A stretch of 64,000 nt of DNA from Arctopsyche grandis. Lineage: Eukaryota; Arthropoda; Insecta; Trichoptera; Hydropsychidae. A model generated the notes under the pieces. It had not been told where the DNA came from. It searched no databases and saw only the letters and a program-made list of their open reading frames with translations. Below are positions 25,301-35,000 of the stretch, one piece after another. Position numbers and translations under genes: made by a program. The DNA is taken from assembly GCF_051622035.1 (NCBI RefSeq), contig NC_135360.1, forward strand, positions 15,380,501 to 15,444,500, given 5' to 3'. Numbering within the stretch: the first letter of the stretch is position 1; each line of letters opens with the position of its first letter.

Positions 25301-27645
25301 CACCAAGAGTGATGCTGAAAAGGCCGCATTGGATGCCGCTACATCAGGTAATGAATCCGTCTAAGTAAACCATAATTTCAATGTCGTTCAAAAGTTTAAA
25401 ATTCATCCTATTTTTATTCAGCGGCCGGTACAGCATCAAACACCAAGCAATCGGCCATCGATTCTCTCGACAAAGAATTCAATAAAATGGGAATGGCGGC
25501 AGAAGATGCTAAAAATTCCGCTAGCAAGGTAATTAAAATTTCTACTGCCCATTATTAAGTCGCTTTAAGGAGCCTGTGTAGTTTGCAAATGAATTTAAAA
25601 TACACTTAAATAATAATGTGATGTTTTTTCAGGCTATTGACGATGGTAAACGCGCTATTGACGATACCCGGCAAGCAGCAACCACTGCCATTGATAGCAC
25701 TAAGAAAGCTGTAGAAGATACAAAGAGTATGTATTTTGGATTATATTCGATAAAATGAGTACATCCTGATTATCTCCATGTCCTAATCGTAACAATAGAC
25801 CATACTGATCAAAAGCTGTTTAAATTTTCTTTTATATTACAATGTGTATTGTGTTCAATATTAATTTTAATTTGAATTATCTATGCCTTCCAGATACTAT
25901 CAACCAAACAGTAGACCACACCAAACAAGCTGCAGATGATGTCCGTAAAGCAGCTGAAGAGGCTAAAAACAATGCATTAAAAGCGGCAGAAGCTGCCAAA
26001 GAACAGGCTAGAAATGCTGCCAGTGAGTAATACACATATGTTTTTAATATGCCGTCGAGTCAATAATTACTTATATTTTATTTATAGATTTGTTGCGAAA
26101 ACAATTGATACCCTTCAAGGTTCATCAGAATCTTTGCTTTTCAATGAACTTGATCTGGTGTTGAATTGAGTTATTTTTGTTTTTATCTGAAAATAATAAT
26201 TCGCGTAACAAAAATAAATAACGGAATTGATTCATATAGAAAATTTCTCAATGGTAAAATAGTTCTTCTGAGTGCTATATTGAATTAATTAAAAAAAAAT
26301 ATCCATATTTTAAACCAGTGGCTTCTAAACTTATTGCTACTAGGCCTTCCTTTTGAAAAAAATCTAATCAAACCTTCATTATTTCATAAAATAATACAAA
26401 CATTTTTAAATGATAAAAATTTATTAATACAAAAAAATACAAATATAATTGACAAAACAATAAAATTCTTCTTTCAACTGTATTATCATATCAGCTATTG
26501 GTATTTATTACAACTGTTTTGAATATGTTTTGCCGAACATTATTTCAACCATATCAATAGCCGCTGACGAATAGTATCACTCCCATTGTATGTGGATTTT
26601 TTTACATTTTGTGATTCTGTAAGAAACTTTGTGCGATGCTAGCAAAGCATTTGATGGCACATTAACTATTTTCTTGAATGTTTGCTTCTGTTTATTAGAC
26701 AATCTAATTTTTTTTTGAAAAAATGTTATAGGCTTACCAACATATTCAGAATGCATAGTTTCAAAGTGCCGTGTTTTAATTTATTTGATCTCGTACTATC
26801 TGCAACCAAAACTTTCGTACAGAGCAAACACACTGGTCTTTCCAAGCCATTTATAATACACTTACGCGCTTGTGAATCTCAATGATAAATAAGATGAATT
26901 GTATTTTCTTGTCTAGATATTTCTACTTCCTTGTTCCTTGTCGCTTATATTCCTACTATCTTTACTTTTATTACCATCAGTATTTTAATTATTAGTGGAT
27001 TTTCTTTGTAACCCATCAAAACTTACATGCGTTTCAGGAATAGATTTTAATATTATATTTTGAAAGTTTATTTATAAGTACCTATATATTATTTTATTTT
27101 GTTATAAAGTAACGCGCCTCTTTGTACTAGTCCGCGCCTCCCAGTTTTGAAATCGTTATTCTAAACTATTATTAGAGACTTCGTCATTATAAATTTCTAA
27201 ATCTATTGTATGTACATATGTATATCAGTGCTTACATGTCATGTATTGAATACCAATTTATAATTATAGATGCCGCTGTTGAACAAGGAAAGAATGCTGC
27301 CAATAAAGCCGCCGAAGAAGCTTCAAATGCAGTGACAGGATTGGTAGACCAAGGTTTGCAACAAGTTGAAGGTGCAATCGACAGTGGAATGAAAGCAGCT
27401 AGTGAAAAAGCAGATGAGAAATTGAAACATGCCGACAAATATATCGACGAGAAAAGGGAAATGGTATGTAAAAGTACTCAACTTAATTACTCTGTTATTT
27501 GTAGATTTTTAATATTTATAATGTATTTTTTTTATTTTAGTTGATTGCTGGTGTTACATCCGCCACGCAGAAGGCTGCCGAATCAGGAGCTGAAGGTGCA
27601 CATGGCCTCCTCGGAAAGGCGACGGGTCTTGTCCCCTTCAAGTAA
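10559..27645 (+). CDS. Ala/Lys-rich amphipathic-helix protein, LEA / apolipophorin-like, 279 aa
   Basis: Seven coding exons: 10559-10577, 25156-25347, 25422-25528, 25633-25726, 25894-26022, 27270-27463, 27541-27645. All have GT-AG ends and consistent phases (840 nt with stop). The product starts MFSGISGAFKNFGEKTAALF and continues as nearly uninterrupted amphipathic helix, rich in A, K, D, E and T, without Cys or Trp and without a signal peptide. It has repeated 11-residue-like units (TKQAADDVRKA, AEEAKNNALKA) and a glycine-containing C-terminus, LLGKATGLVPFK. Such repeats are typical of LEA group 3 and of lipid-surface-binding helical proteins, so membrane or lipid-surface binding or stabilisation is a reasonable inference, not a demonstration. 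I do not recall the orthologue's name. Exon 1 is tiny, and its link to exon 2 across 14.6 kb rests on phase (G|GT) and a sensible N-terminus. Retention of intron 5 would give a shorter form ending AASE. Confidence 0.75.
10578..12900. other. Proximal part of the 14.6-kb intron
   Basis: AT-rich, with a tandem atatatacat-type array at about 11606-11658 and otherwise no recognised genes or elements. Short open frames here are random in character. Confidence 0.5.
12900..13275 (+). repeat. Copy of the ccggaagt repeat family (5' part)
   Basis: Close match to 54415-54790: shared blocks include gtagtaacaatagatgaa, tgatcatgcgaaaattc, tcctatcgaactgaaactta and tgaccggaa(g/a)tggtacc. It is cut short at 13275, where an actagttgttttacccgg unit begins. 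No protein is encoded. Confidence 0.7.
13276..13571. repeat. Head-to-head pair of ttacccggcttcgctc repeats
   Basis: Starts with actagttgttttacccgg. An arm of about 85-100 bp (13366-13452, beginning atcgaatcgttgtca) is repeated in inverse at 13471-13571 (ending cgattcgatat), separated by about 18 bases. The unit also occurs singly at 19600-19790 (+) and 24020-24190 (-). Confidence 0.65.
13674..13911. mobile_element. hAT-type MITE with 8-bp target duplication
   Basis: Terminal inverted repeats CAGTGGCGGCTCGT / ACGAGCCGCCACTG are flanked by a perfect 8-bp duplication ATATACAT (13666-13673 and 13912-13919), the hAT hallmark. Inside are a run of 19 G (13701-13719) and two tandem 62-bp units (13777-13838 and 13839-13900) containing atagcatgc and ctatactgggagg. 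No transposase is present, so it must have been moved in trans. Confidence 0.85.
14087..14660. other. GC-rich island within the long intron
   Basis: More GC-rich than its surroundings, with a ctctct run, a ccatcgccatcacc run, and a 164-codon open frame on + that ends in a Pro-Ser repeat and shows no domain. It may be an enhancer, an alternative promoter or exon, or old repeat DNA. Coding function is not supported. Confidence 0.3.
15392..15702. mobile_element. Tandem/nested pair of TIR MITEs
   Basis: AGTCATCAC occurs three times (15392-15400, 15553-15561, 15694-15702), bracketing two related units. The first opens agcggacccaaagcgcgcc; the second ends with its near-complement, ggcagcgcgct-like then gggtccgct. 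Both contain attgttc and gttgtaaatgc motifs around a gaaccttt hairpin. This fits two copies of one MITE family sharing a 9-bp duplicated site. Confidence 0.55.
15746..15835. repeat. Fragment of an hAT-like repeat
   Basis: Begins cagtagcgtaactgctatg and continues into gcgggccc. This resembles the 5' end of hAT-derived non-autonomous elements common in insects. The other terminus is not found nearby. A similar gggccc-containing scrap lies at 43390-43460. Confidence 0.35.
15840..17825. other. Intron DNA without recognised content
   Basis: AT-rich. No exon, RNA or element could be supported on either strand. Confidence 0.4.
17830..18270 (+). mobile_element. Degenerate relative of the 9-kb Harbinger element
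   Basis: Shares ordered blocks with the reverse complement of 9600-9770 and with the termini at 9060/10150: ttctattcatac, gtgcaaggcaaaatcggctt, acgatacggcgc, attgcttgcgtcgta and ccaaagaatactttt. The reading frame and ends are lost. Confidence 0.6.
18470..18900. other. GC-richer island in the long intron
   Basis: Contains gatcgatgcggccttcgtct and other CpG-containing sequence with a short open frame on + (18429-18671). Possible regulatory or alternative 5' exon sequence. No protein family is recognised. Confidence 0.3.
19321..19393. repeat. (TA)n microsatellite, about 36 units
   Basis: Uninterrupted ta dinucleotide run. The Tyr-Ile repeat peptide read on - is an artefact of it. Confidence 0.97.
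19600..19790 (+). repeat. Single ttacccggcttcgctc repeat unit
   Basis: Matches 13276-13450 at actagttgttttacccggc, gtaatataaacagcttaaac and aaagtctctttcgaaatta. Looks like the conserved terminal piece of a dispersed element. Confidence 0.7.
19795..21820. other. Intron DNA without recognised genes
   Basis: A 12-base C run lies at 20038-20049 and a 12-base palindrome cacaccggtgtg lies near 20868. Around 21060-21120 gcgaaagggttaa resembles one end of a TTAA element, but no partner end was found. Confidence 0.35.
21826..22199. mobile_element. Foldback MITE with a 53-bp near-perfect palindrome
   Basis: Outer inverted ends: accatagat...tacacatagat...ccctgacgc near 21830 and its complement ending atctatggt near 22196. 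Inside, arms 21882-21934 and 21989-22041 are 53 bp each and differ at one position. The 54-base loop holds an A run, a T run and gacgcaacggtcggcgg. A block ggttc(t/c)aacatagaaatttta stands outside each end (about 21794 and 22195), so the insertion appears to be bordered by a long direct repeat. Confidence 0.7.
22550..23140. other. GC-richer intron block, possible SINE remnants
   Basis: Contains agttcgaatacc near 23070, which resembles a pol III B box, plus several CpG clusters and short open frames on both strands. No A box, tail or target duplication could be matched, so a SINE origin is only a suggestion. Confidence 0.25.
23544..23892. mobile_element. TIR element with 43-bp inverted ends
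   Basis: Left arm 23544-23586 (gcaaacgatcgacaagcgcc...gattaa) and right arm 23850-23892 are reverse complements over 43 bases. The ~260-bp interior is non-coding. The target duplication is not clear, so the superfamily is unassigned. Confidence 0.75.
24020..24190 (-). repeat. Inverted ttacccggcttcgctc repeat unit
   Basis: Reverse copy of the 19600 unit: atttcgaaagagactttgta, ggccatgtttaagc, gagcgaagccgggtaa, then actagt. From 24191 to 25155 the intron holds nothing that I recognise. Confidence 0.7.
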
Positions 27646-28732
27646 ATCTTCTCACTGTGGAGCGTGTCGCGCCTATATTTAATTTTAGTGCTTACCTTGA
27701 TATTGTCAAAATATTAAATTAAGATTATCATCGCAGACTGCGCTTTATAAATCCGACGGAGGTTGCTTCGTTGGGCGATTCAACATTTTCGCCATACATA
27801 CTGAATAATTTAGTACATATTTTATATATTCATATTCAATTTCAACTATGCCTTATGGTGCTTTTCCACTCAAAGCTGTAGTGCTGCCGAGTGCAAACGA
27901 TGGGAATCATACACTTTCGTTTGATTTACAATCCCACTATTCAAGCTTAACGTTGTCAAAGCTGCAGAGGAAAGTCACCGTTACAGAGAAAAAGTACTGC
28001 AAAATGTGCATTTCATGCAATTAGCATTAAAAAGTGTGATATTTGTATGTTTATGAGTGAAGCTGCAACGGGTTATCAAATAAGATGTTTAGAATTAAAA
28101 TTTACCATTTAAATGTATATTAAAAATTATTATATATATATTTTTTTTTGTCACTGTGCGCCTTTCACACGTATATTGAATGTTGTAGTTTCACAATTAA
28201 TCTGCTAAAGACTAAATTCAACTTTGATTTTCTTTCATTATTGTATTTGATTTAAAAAAGTGCAATAATAGTGTGACTTTATAACGTTTTGCTCCAATTC
28301 TCACTTATGGTAAATACGTGCAGTAATGTTATTTGTAAATATATGTATGTGTATATGGATTTATTTAAACTCGAAGAAAAAAAATCTAAATTCAGATCCA
28401 GAAACGTTTACCAATCTCTATTATTGCAGTGTCCGTCCAACAATACGTTCATAATTCCAACGTTTGAAAACAGTTGCTCTCTCGCGATACGCATATATTA
28501 TATTATTGAAATGTTTACATCGATGTGTATTGTCTTTTTTTTACCAGTTATGAATTATTTTTAAGTTTTTTTTTTACAAAATATGTATATTTAAGTTCAG
28601 CACAACATTGGATTGACGATTGTTTATATCGATACCTAAATTGCAACAGTATTCATCTCAATCTCTTTGGTTAGCTTATGCTATCTAATGAATATTAGTT
28701 TGTATCTTTTTTTTTGTGATTGTAAAAATAAA
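27646..28732 (+). other. 3' UTR of the LEA-like gene
   Basis: AT-rich with no coding signal. The last clear poly(A) signal is AATAAA at 28727-28732. Just beyond, ttttattagtttttattataa (28760-28785) supplies AATAAA on -, the likely ATM 3' end, so the two genes are convergent. Confidence 0.55.
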
Positions 28733-28900
28733 TGTAAATGACAAAACATTTCAAATTGTTTTATTAGTTTTTATTATAATAATTAAATGAATTTGTTCAC
28801 TGAAAAAATATTTAAATAAACACATGAAACAACTCTTACAAGTTTTGCAACAAAGAACAACAAAGAAAAATACATATAAACATTACAAGTCACATCTTAA

Positions 28901-29512
28901 CCCTTTGAATGCTAACCAATGCCGATCGGCATTTTACCAACAAGTCCACGGGCCTGAAATACGCCGATAGGCGTATTTTGTAGGTTGTATTTTGAGCATG
29001 TATAAAGTAAACAAGAATACTACCTTTAAAGAATACTAATAAGCCATTCCAGGTAGCATTGAAAAAAAATGCATTGGACATGGGTCGTGTAATCCATGTC
29101 ATTCATTTGTCAACGTTTATAAAGACCGGTTTACACTGTAATTTCTTAATTTATAACCATAGCAGAATTTCCCGATGGAAATCCCTAACTGCTGAGTATT
29201 TTAGATTGTGAGCATTACATTTTAACAACAATGAAGATGGAACTAATTTTGGAAAAATACATTCATTAATAGACTTATTTTGTTTATTTTATATTGTTGC
29301 AAGATATATTAGAAAGCCTAAACACACCTTTACAAAACTCGAAATCCTCGGCGGTGGTTATCTAGGGTACTGAGTATCTAAGGTTTGTTTGAATTAGTTG
29401 CAATTTTTATACCTGCTTTTTATTGGATTTCTAAATAATTCTAGTTAGAAATGTTGGCGAAATTTTCAGCGTGGCAGGTTTTCAACAGAAAAGACGTCAG
29501 CACTCAAAAGGG
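28901..29512. mobile_element. piggyBac-like MITE in the ATM 3' region
   Basis: Flanked by TTAA on both sides (28897-28900, 29513-29516). Ends start ccctttgaatgctaac and, in inverse, cccttttgagtgctgac. Two subterminal palindromes, aatgccgatcggcatt (28918-28933) and the near-perfect aatacgccgataggcgtatt (28958-28977), follow the left end. It is 612 bp long and codes for nothing. If ATM is polyadenylated near 28760 it lies inside the ATM 3' UTR. Confidence 0.7.
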
Positions 29513-29555
29513 TTAACATAGAGGAGTCGCCATTTACAATTAATTAATAACAAAA

Positions 29556-32071
29556 TTACAAATACGGCTGCCAACCATGAAACAGCCTCGACAAATTTTT
29601 AATATCCATAGCCTGTTGAATAAGACGAGCTACCTGTCCTGACGTAGCTAATATGCTGCCGAATTCAATTCCGTCCAGTTTGTTTCGGATGCGAAGTAAA
29701 GCTCTTTCAGCTTCACTACCAGATCCTTCATTGCCTAAAAATTCAATAAACGCATTACACATAATCGAAATAAACTCGCCCAATATGAAACAATTCAACA
29801 GTCATCACTCACTGCTAGTGCGAGATGTGGAAAGAGTCATTAGACTACTGGTAATACTGTTTTGATTCTTGTTGTTTTGTTCCTCATTCACTGTCCAAAT
29901 ATACAACGGATCGCATAGCAACACTTCCAAAATTGTTAACAATATTTCCTGATTAGATTTCAGAACATCCATGGTTTTTTCGCATGATCTGTTGGCAGTT
30001 GATTAAGAATTTGAAAAATTGTTATTTTTTTATGAGAACATCGGAATAAGAGTTAACCTTTTGAAGACACCCTCAACTCCAGTACATCCAAATCCTGCTA
30101 CCATATCTTGAGTCAACCTAAACGGAACTGTCTCGGGAGTCGGCTGCAATCTTCCTTGTTCGAAAGCTACACCTATAAAATTATGTTTTCAATTAGAGTG
30201 AGTTTACTTTGGGATGTCAATGAGTGAGATTTTATTTTACCAAAATCAATGTGTACAACTTCAGCAGTTGATAAATCGATTAGTATATTCTGTACATGTC
30301 GATCGCCTAGGCCTAGAATATAACCTGTCATAGATGACGTAGCAACGCTGAAAAGTTTGTAAACAATTATAACATACTTTATGTGGAGGTAAATCTACAA
30401 AAACTACCCAAACTGAGTGAGTAATAATATCATGTAAAAGCAAACATAAAATATAACAATACATAGTTAGAAATTTTGCTACCGTTGCTGACTTATATTT
30501 ATTACAAAATTCTATAAATTTACTGTAATATTTTATATTATACATGTATTATGAATGAACAACATTGTACACATTATATTAACTACCTATGCATATAAGC
30601 AACTCTCCTCTCGTACCACAAAGCAGGAGTGAGGAAATTGATCGTAAAGAAATGATGAAACACTGGTTTAAATTTAGCTAAAATATTTTTGAAAGCTTTC
30701 AATTTATCCTCGTTGGTGGCTTTTTGCTTAGAAATCATCAGTTCACGAGCAGATCGTGCCGGTATATCGTTTGGACGTAATTTGGCATGGTATCCACTTG
30801 AACCATCGGCGCCGACTAATAACTTTCCAAATGGCTCGGTCCCATCACACCATTCTATGATACCGCTGTGTCGGGATAAAGGTACTACCTGAAAATTAAA
30901 TATTCATTATCACAGCGAACGATCAAAATAAGTATAAAATATTTATTCGCATTACTTACTTTGTAGGTACGAATAATGAGTCGTTTTTCTTTTGTGTGTC
31001 GGTCACTAGCTAAAAGATTATTGACGATGCCAAAAACTTGTTGCATTACTGCATCCTGTCGGATATCATCTTCGCCCTAAATTATATAATCATTATGAAA
31101 ATAAATAATTATACGTAAATTTCAAAGCTTAATTATGTAGTATATGTATGTACATACTTTCAAAAGCATATTACGATGAATTCCATCTGATCCTCTGCAT
31201 GCTAGTTTTTTAGGAGCGTTGATGCCTCCGACTAACATGAAGTCGTCGGAAAATGAAAGCACACCTAAAAAATAATTTTGTAAACGCAAAAGTCCAAATT
31301 TTTAACTAATTAGTTGTACTTTAAAGAATGTCACTTGTAATGTTCCGATAATTCCCAGTTTTGCTAATTGGTAAATTCATTGTTGGCACTAAGGCGTGTT
31401 TCAAATTCTTCAAAGATTTTATCGGTTCTGAACGTGGAATTTTTTGCAATGCAACTTTTGATTTTGAATGAAAATTTGCAAAACTTATCAAACCTAAATA
31501 CAAATATATTCATTAGTAAATTTATTGTTTTATGAATATTAAAATAATTTTGAAATTGATGTGCTCATTTTTACCTATACTAAGGGTTTCCATCTCATTT
31601 ATACACTCTTTAATAGTGGAATCGTCAGACAAAGAAACAGATTCTAGAATTCTTTTAGTTGTCGTAACATATTCTTCGGTTTCTATAAACAAAATATATA
31701 CAATTTATTTAAATATATAAAGGTGGTGGCTATTTGCAGGAACTATATCTGCAAATTATTGGCTATTTGAAGGTACCATATCTGCGAATTATTGGCTATT
31801 TGCAGGTACTATGCGCAGAAGGCTATGCGCCTGTCGTAGATATAGTACCTGCAAATAGCCACAACCATATTTAAAACGAAGTTAGTCATTTATTTAAAAG
31901 AAAAATATATGTAAATATTTATCAAACCAGAAAATATTATGTTAGATAAATAAAAACCTTTAGTTTGTGACTTTGAGGTGCTTTCACTTTTGAAATCGGC
32001 ATCTTTATTTGAGTTTTTCAATGCGAGCAATATAGGTAATGTGTGGTGAGGATGTTCAATTGCACATTTCT
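29556..32071 (-). other. ATM kinase and FATC coding exons
   Basis: Residues about 2363-2856. Visible: [16 protein letters not shown]; a glycine-rich loop region [17 protein letters not shown] (about 2491-2507); [15 protein letters not shown], which is [15 protein letters not shown] in human ATM; catalytic loop GLGDRHVQN with D2680 and N2685; metal-binding HIDFG (D2699); activation loop [20 protein letters not shown]; and the FATC end [14 protein letters not shown]. All catalytic residues that I can check are intact, so an active kinase is expected. The 32072-32147 intron stays open when read through, so a naive ORF would extend the exon falsely. Confidence 0.93.
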
Positions 32072-35000
32072 CTATAATTCAAATTGAGTTCAGTAACATT
32101 AAATGATTCAAACATTGTATATTTAATTATATCAATTAAATAAGTACTAATTAATTTGTATATAGCTTCCTGGAAACTATTTCCTTTTGTGTAATTTAAT
32201 CTTGGCGCTAGTTGAGGGATCAAAGTGAGAAATTTCCATGACGGTATCAAATTAAAATATTCAACGAATGTTTTTTCATTCTCCATATTAAAGTTTTCCA
32301 TGAGAGAGTTGTCCAACCACAATGATATAACACGGAACGCTAATAAATCATTGTCATCTCCTTCACGCAGAGATAGAACATAGTATCTAATTGAAGAAAA
32401 CAACGCAATTAGGTAAATATATACATAATAATTAATCAAAATAAACAAAAGCTATACTACCTTAATGCTAGTTCAAGATATTGTTCCCTTTCAGCTTGCA
32501 TATTTACAATTTCACTTTCATCTATCTTACCTTGCCGATCATTAAACAACATGGCTTTTCGCTCGTTTCTAATCAATTATGTATTTAAAATAAGAAAGAG
32601 TATTTAAAAACATATATCATAATTCAAATTTATAAAAACCTTGAAAGATTATCATCCTGTTTCAGTTTCAATGACTGAGCTGTATCTTTACATTTTTCCA
32701 TACACTTTATTTTATTAATGAATGCTGAAGAATTTATGTATGAGTGTATCTGTCGATTAATATATACATATATAATAAATTACAGTTTTTGTACTTTATT
32801 GCCAAAATTACTAAAACATCCATACCTGCTTATATTCACCATCAGCAAATCTGGCTATAGTTAAATATCCAGATAATCTGGAAGATAAATTTCCGTCGGT
32901 TCCCAAAACTATCAAAGATTCCATCAGATAATTATTGGATATGTCGAGAGCACTTTCACTCCTCGTTTCGAGCATCCACGAACCATATTGCCTGTTTAAT
33001 TATAAATAAAGATTGTTTGATTATAAATAAAAATTGTATATTGTACATATTTATATATTTCAAATAAATTAAAACGTTTGGATTTACATTAAACTATGAG
33101 CATATAAATTATCATCTTTGTAAGTTTTTTCTGTAATCAGTTTTTTGACAAGATGTAAGGCAACATCTTTGTGACCACTTTTCCAAGCCGCTTTACCTTC
33201 AGTTAAACGTACAAGACCAGCGATTCTCGACAGATCATTTGTATCAATTTCATTGGTTTGTCTTGAATTGATTATTACTTGAGTAACTCTATTAATCCAC
33301 CTGTTGCATGTTTGTATGGAATCGTTTTCCAAAGCCAATTCTGGGAAGATTTAAATTATATTTATGTATCAAATAGCTTATGAATAAATAATTTATTTAT
33401 ACACGTGTTTAAATATACCGGCATATTCCAATTGCAGTTTCATAATAGATAGCTTTGTCAGGTTATCCGTGGAATTTGTTAATATATTTTCAAGAATTAG
33501 TAATCGTTGACTTACAATAGGTTCGATATTTTTGAATGTATTAAATGGTAGCATATTTTTAACAGACCATCTTGAAATTAAATTATGTCGATTTTCAATT
33601 GGATTCTAAAAATATTAACACAAATGAGAGCAAAATTGATAATTATATAAATAAAAAAATACATGTACTAATGTTATAAAATACATCCAGCATACATTTC
33701 CAAAATCTTCGATATCTTGGAGTGATTGCAATTTTCCCATCAGTTGGTAAACGAATTGGCAACCTTCGATGGCATATTGCTCACAGTTATTTATCAAATA
33801 GTTTCGGGCACGTTTCAAAGAATTCAAAAGTGTCGAATCATTTATCTCAACGTTTCGAGATAACGCATTCTTCAAACATCCATACTGATGAGCAGACCAC
33901 AATCCATTGTAATCAGTGGACCACGATTCAACGTTTGAAGATGATTTTGAATTTAATAAAGACGTATCCACGTGAAGACTCCAATCACCTTAAATCGATG
34001 TGCATTTAATAGTAAAATTTATATTGAATTATTTAAATAAAAATGGGTACGATTTAACTGTACATTGAGAAAATTACTTTGTATCTTAAAAAAAATGTTT
34101 GTACATTATTTTCGGTGCATTAAACAATCTCGTATTGTGCATCGTTTAAAATATTTTGGCATTATAAAGTGACCATTAAAATATATGAAACGATCATTCG
34201 ATAAATAGATTTTAGCATTAGAATAGATACAAAAAGTGGCAGCGTTGCAATCTTCCGCTATTGACAACTGTCACCTGTCAGGTCAACTGAATGATGATGT
34301 CAGGTCGTAGAGTTGAAGCCAAAGTTTTAGGTGTCGAAGGTCGCAAGCCGAAGAGTAAAAAAGAAGGAATCCAGTAGAGAGAAGCGTTGGTCGTTGTCGG
34401 TTCGTATTTTGGTCATTGTAAGACACATTTAAGTAGTAAACATCCGCTTTTTATGTATCAAATACTTTTTTCAATGATCAAAGCAAAGTTTGTAATGCAA
34501 TCTGTACCCGTCATTTAGAAATGCACATAAATTTTTTGTAATGTACAGAAACTTTTTTTAATGTACAAAAAATTTTTTAAATGCAAATTTATTTTATAAA
34601 ATGGACTTTTAAATTGTTCCCAATAAAAATTTATATAAATTACCTAGTCTCCAAAAACAATCAAATTTAATATCATCAAATTGAGTATTGTCTTGGAACG
34701 ATTGCATATACTTGTCGGATAAATGAAATAATCCCGATGAATGTAAACATTGAGCAAAACTTCTAACCACTGACACACTCTCCACATCTAAAAAAATATA
34801 TAAATAAATAAGTCAAATACGAAAAACATAAATATTATGTAGATATGTGGAGTTCAAAATTCAAATCATTCAAACCTGACTGAAAATTTTCGTTTAAAAT
34901 CAATCCAGATGGTATTTTTTTTGTTGATAGCAATAAATCGTGCATGAGAAACGCATCAGAAAAATTTCCAGTTGCAACATAATGTTGTCTTCTCTCTGAC

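Noticed and set aside
32056-32147. Extension of ATM exon 27 as an open frame
   Set aside because: A 76-bp intron with good GT-AG ends removes it and restores the conserved EHPHHT junction.
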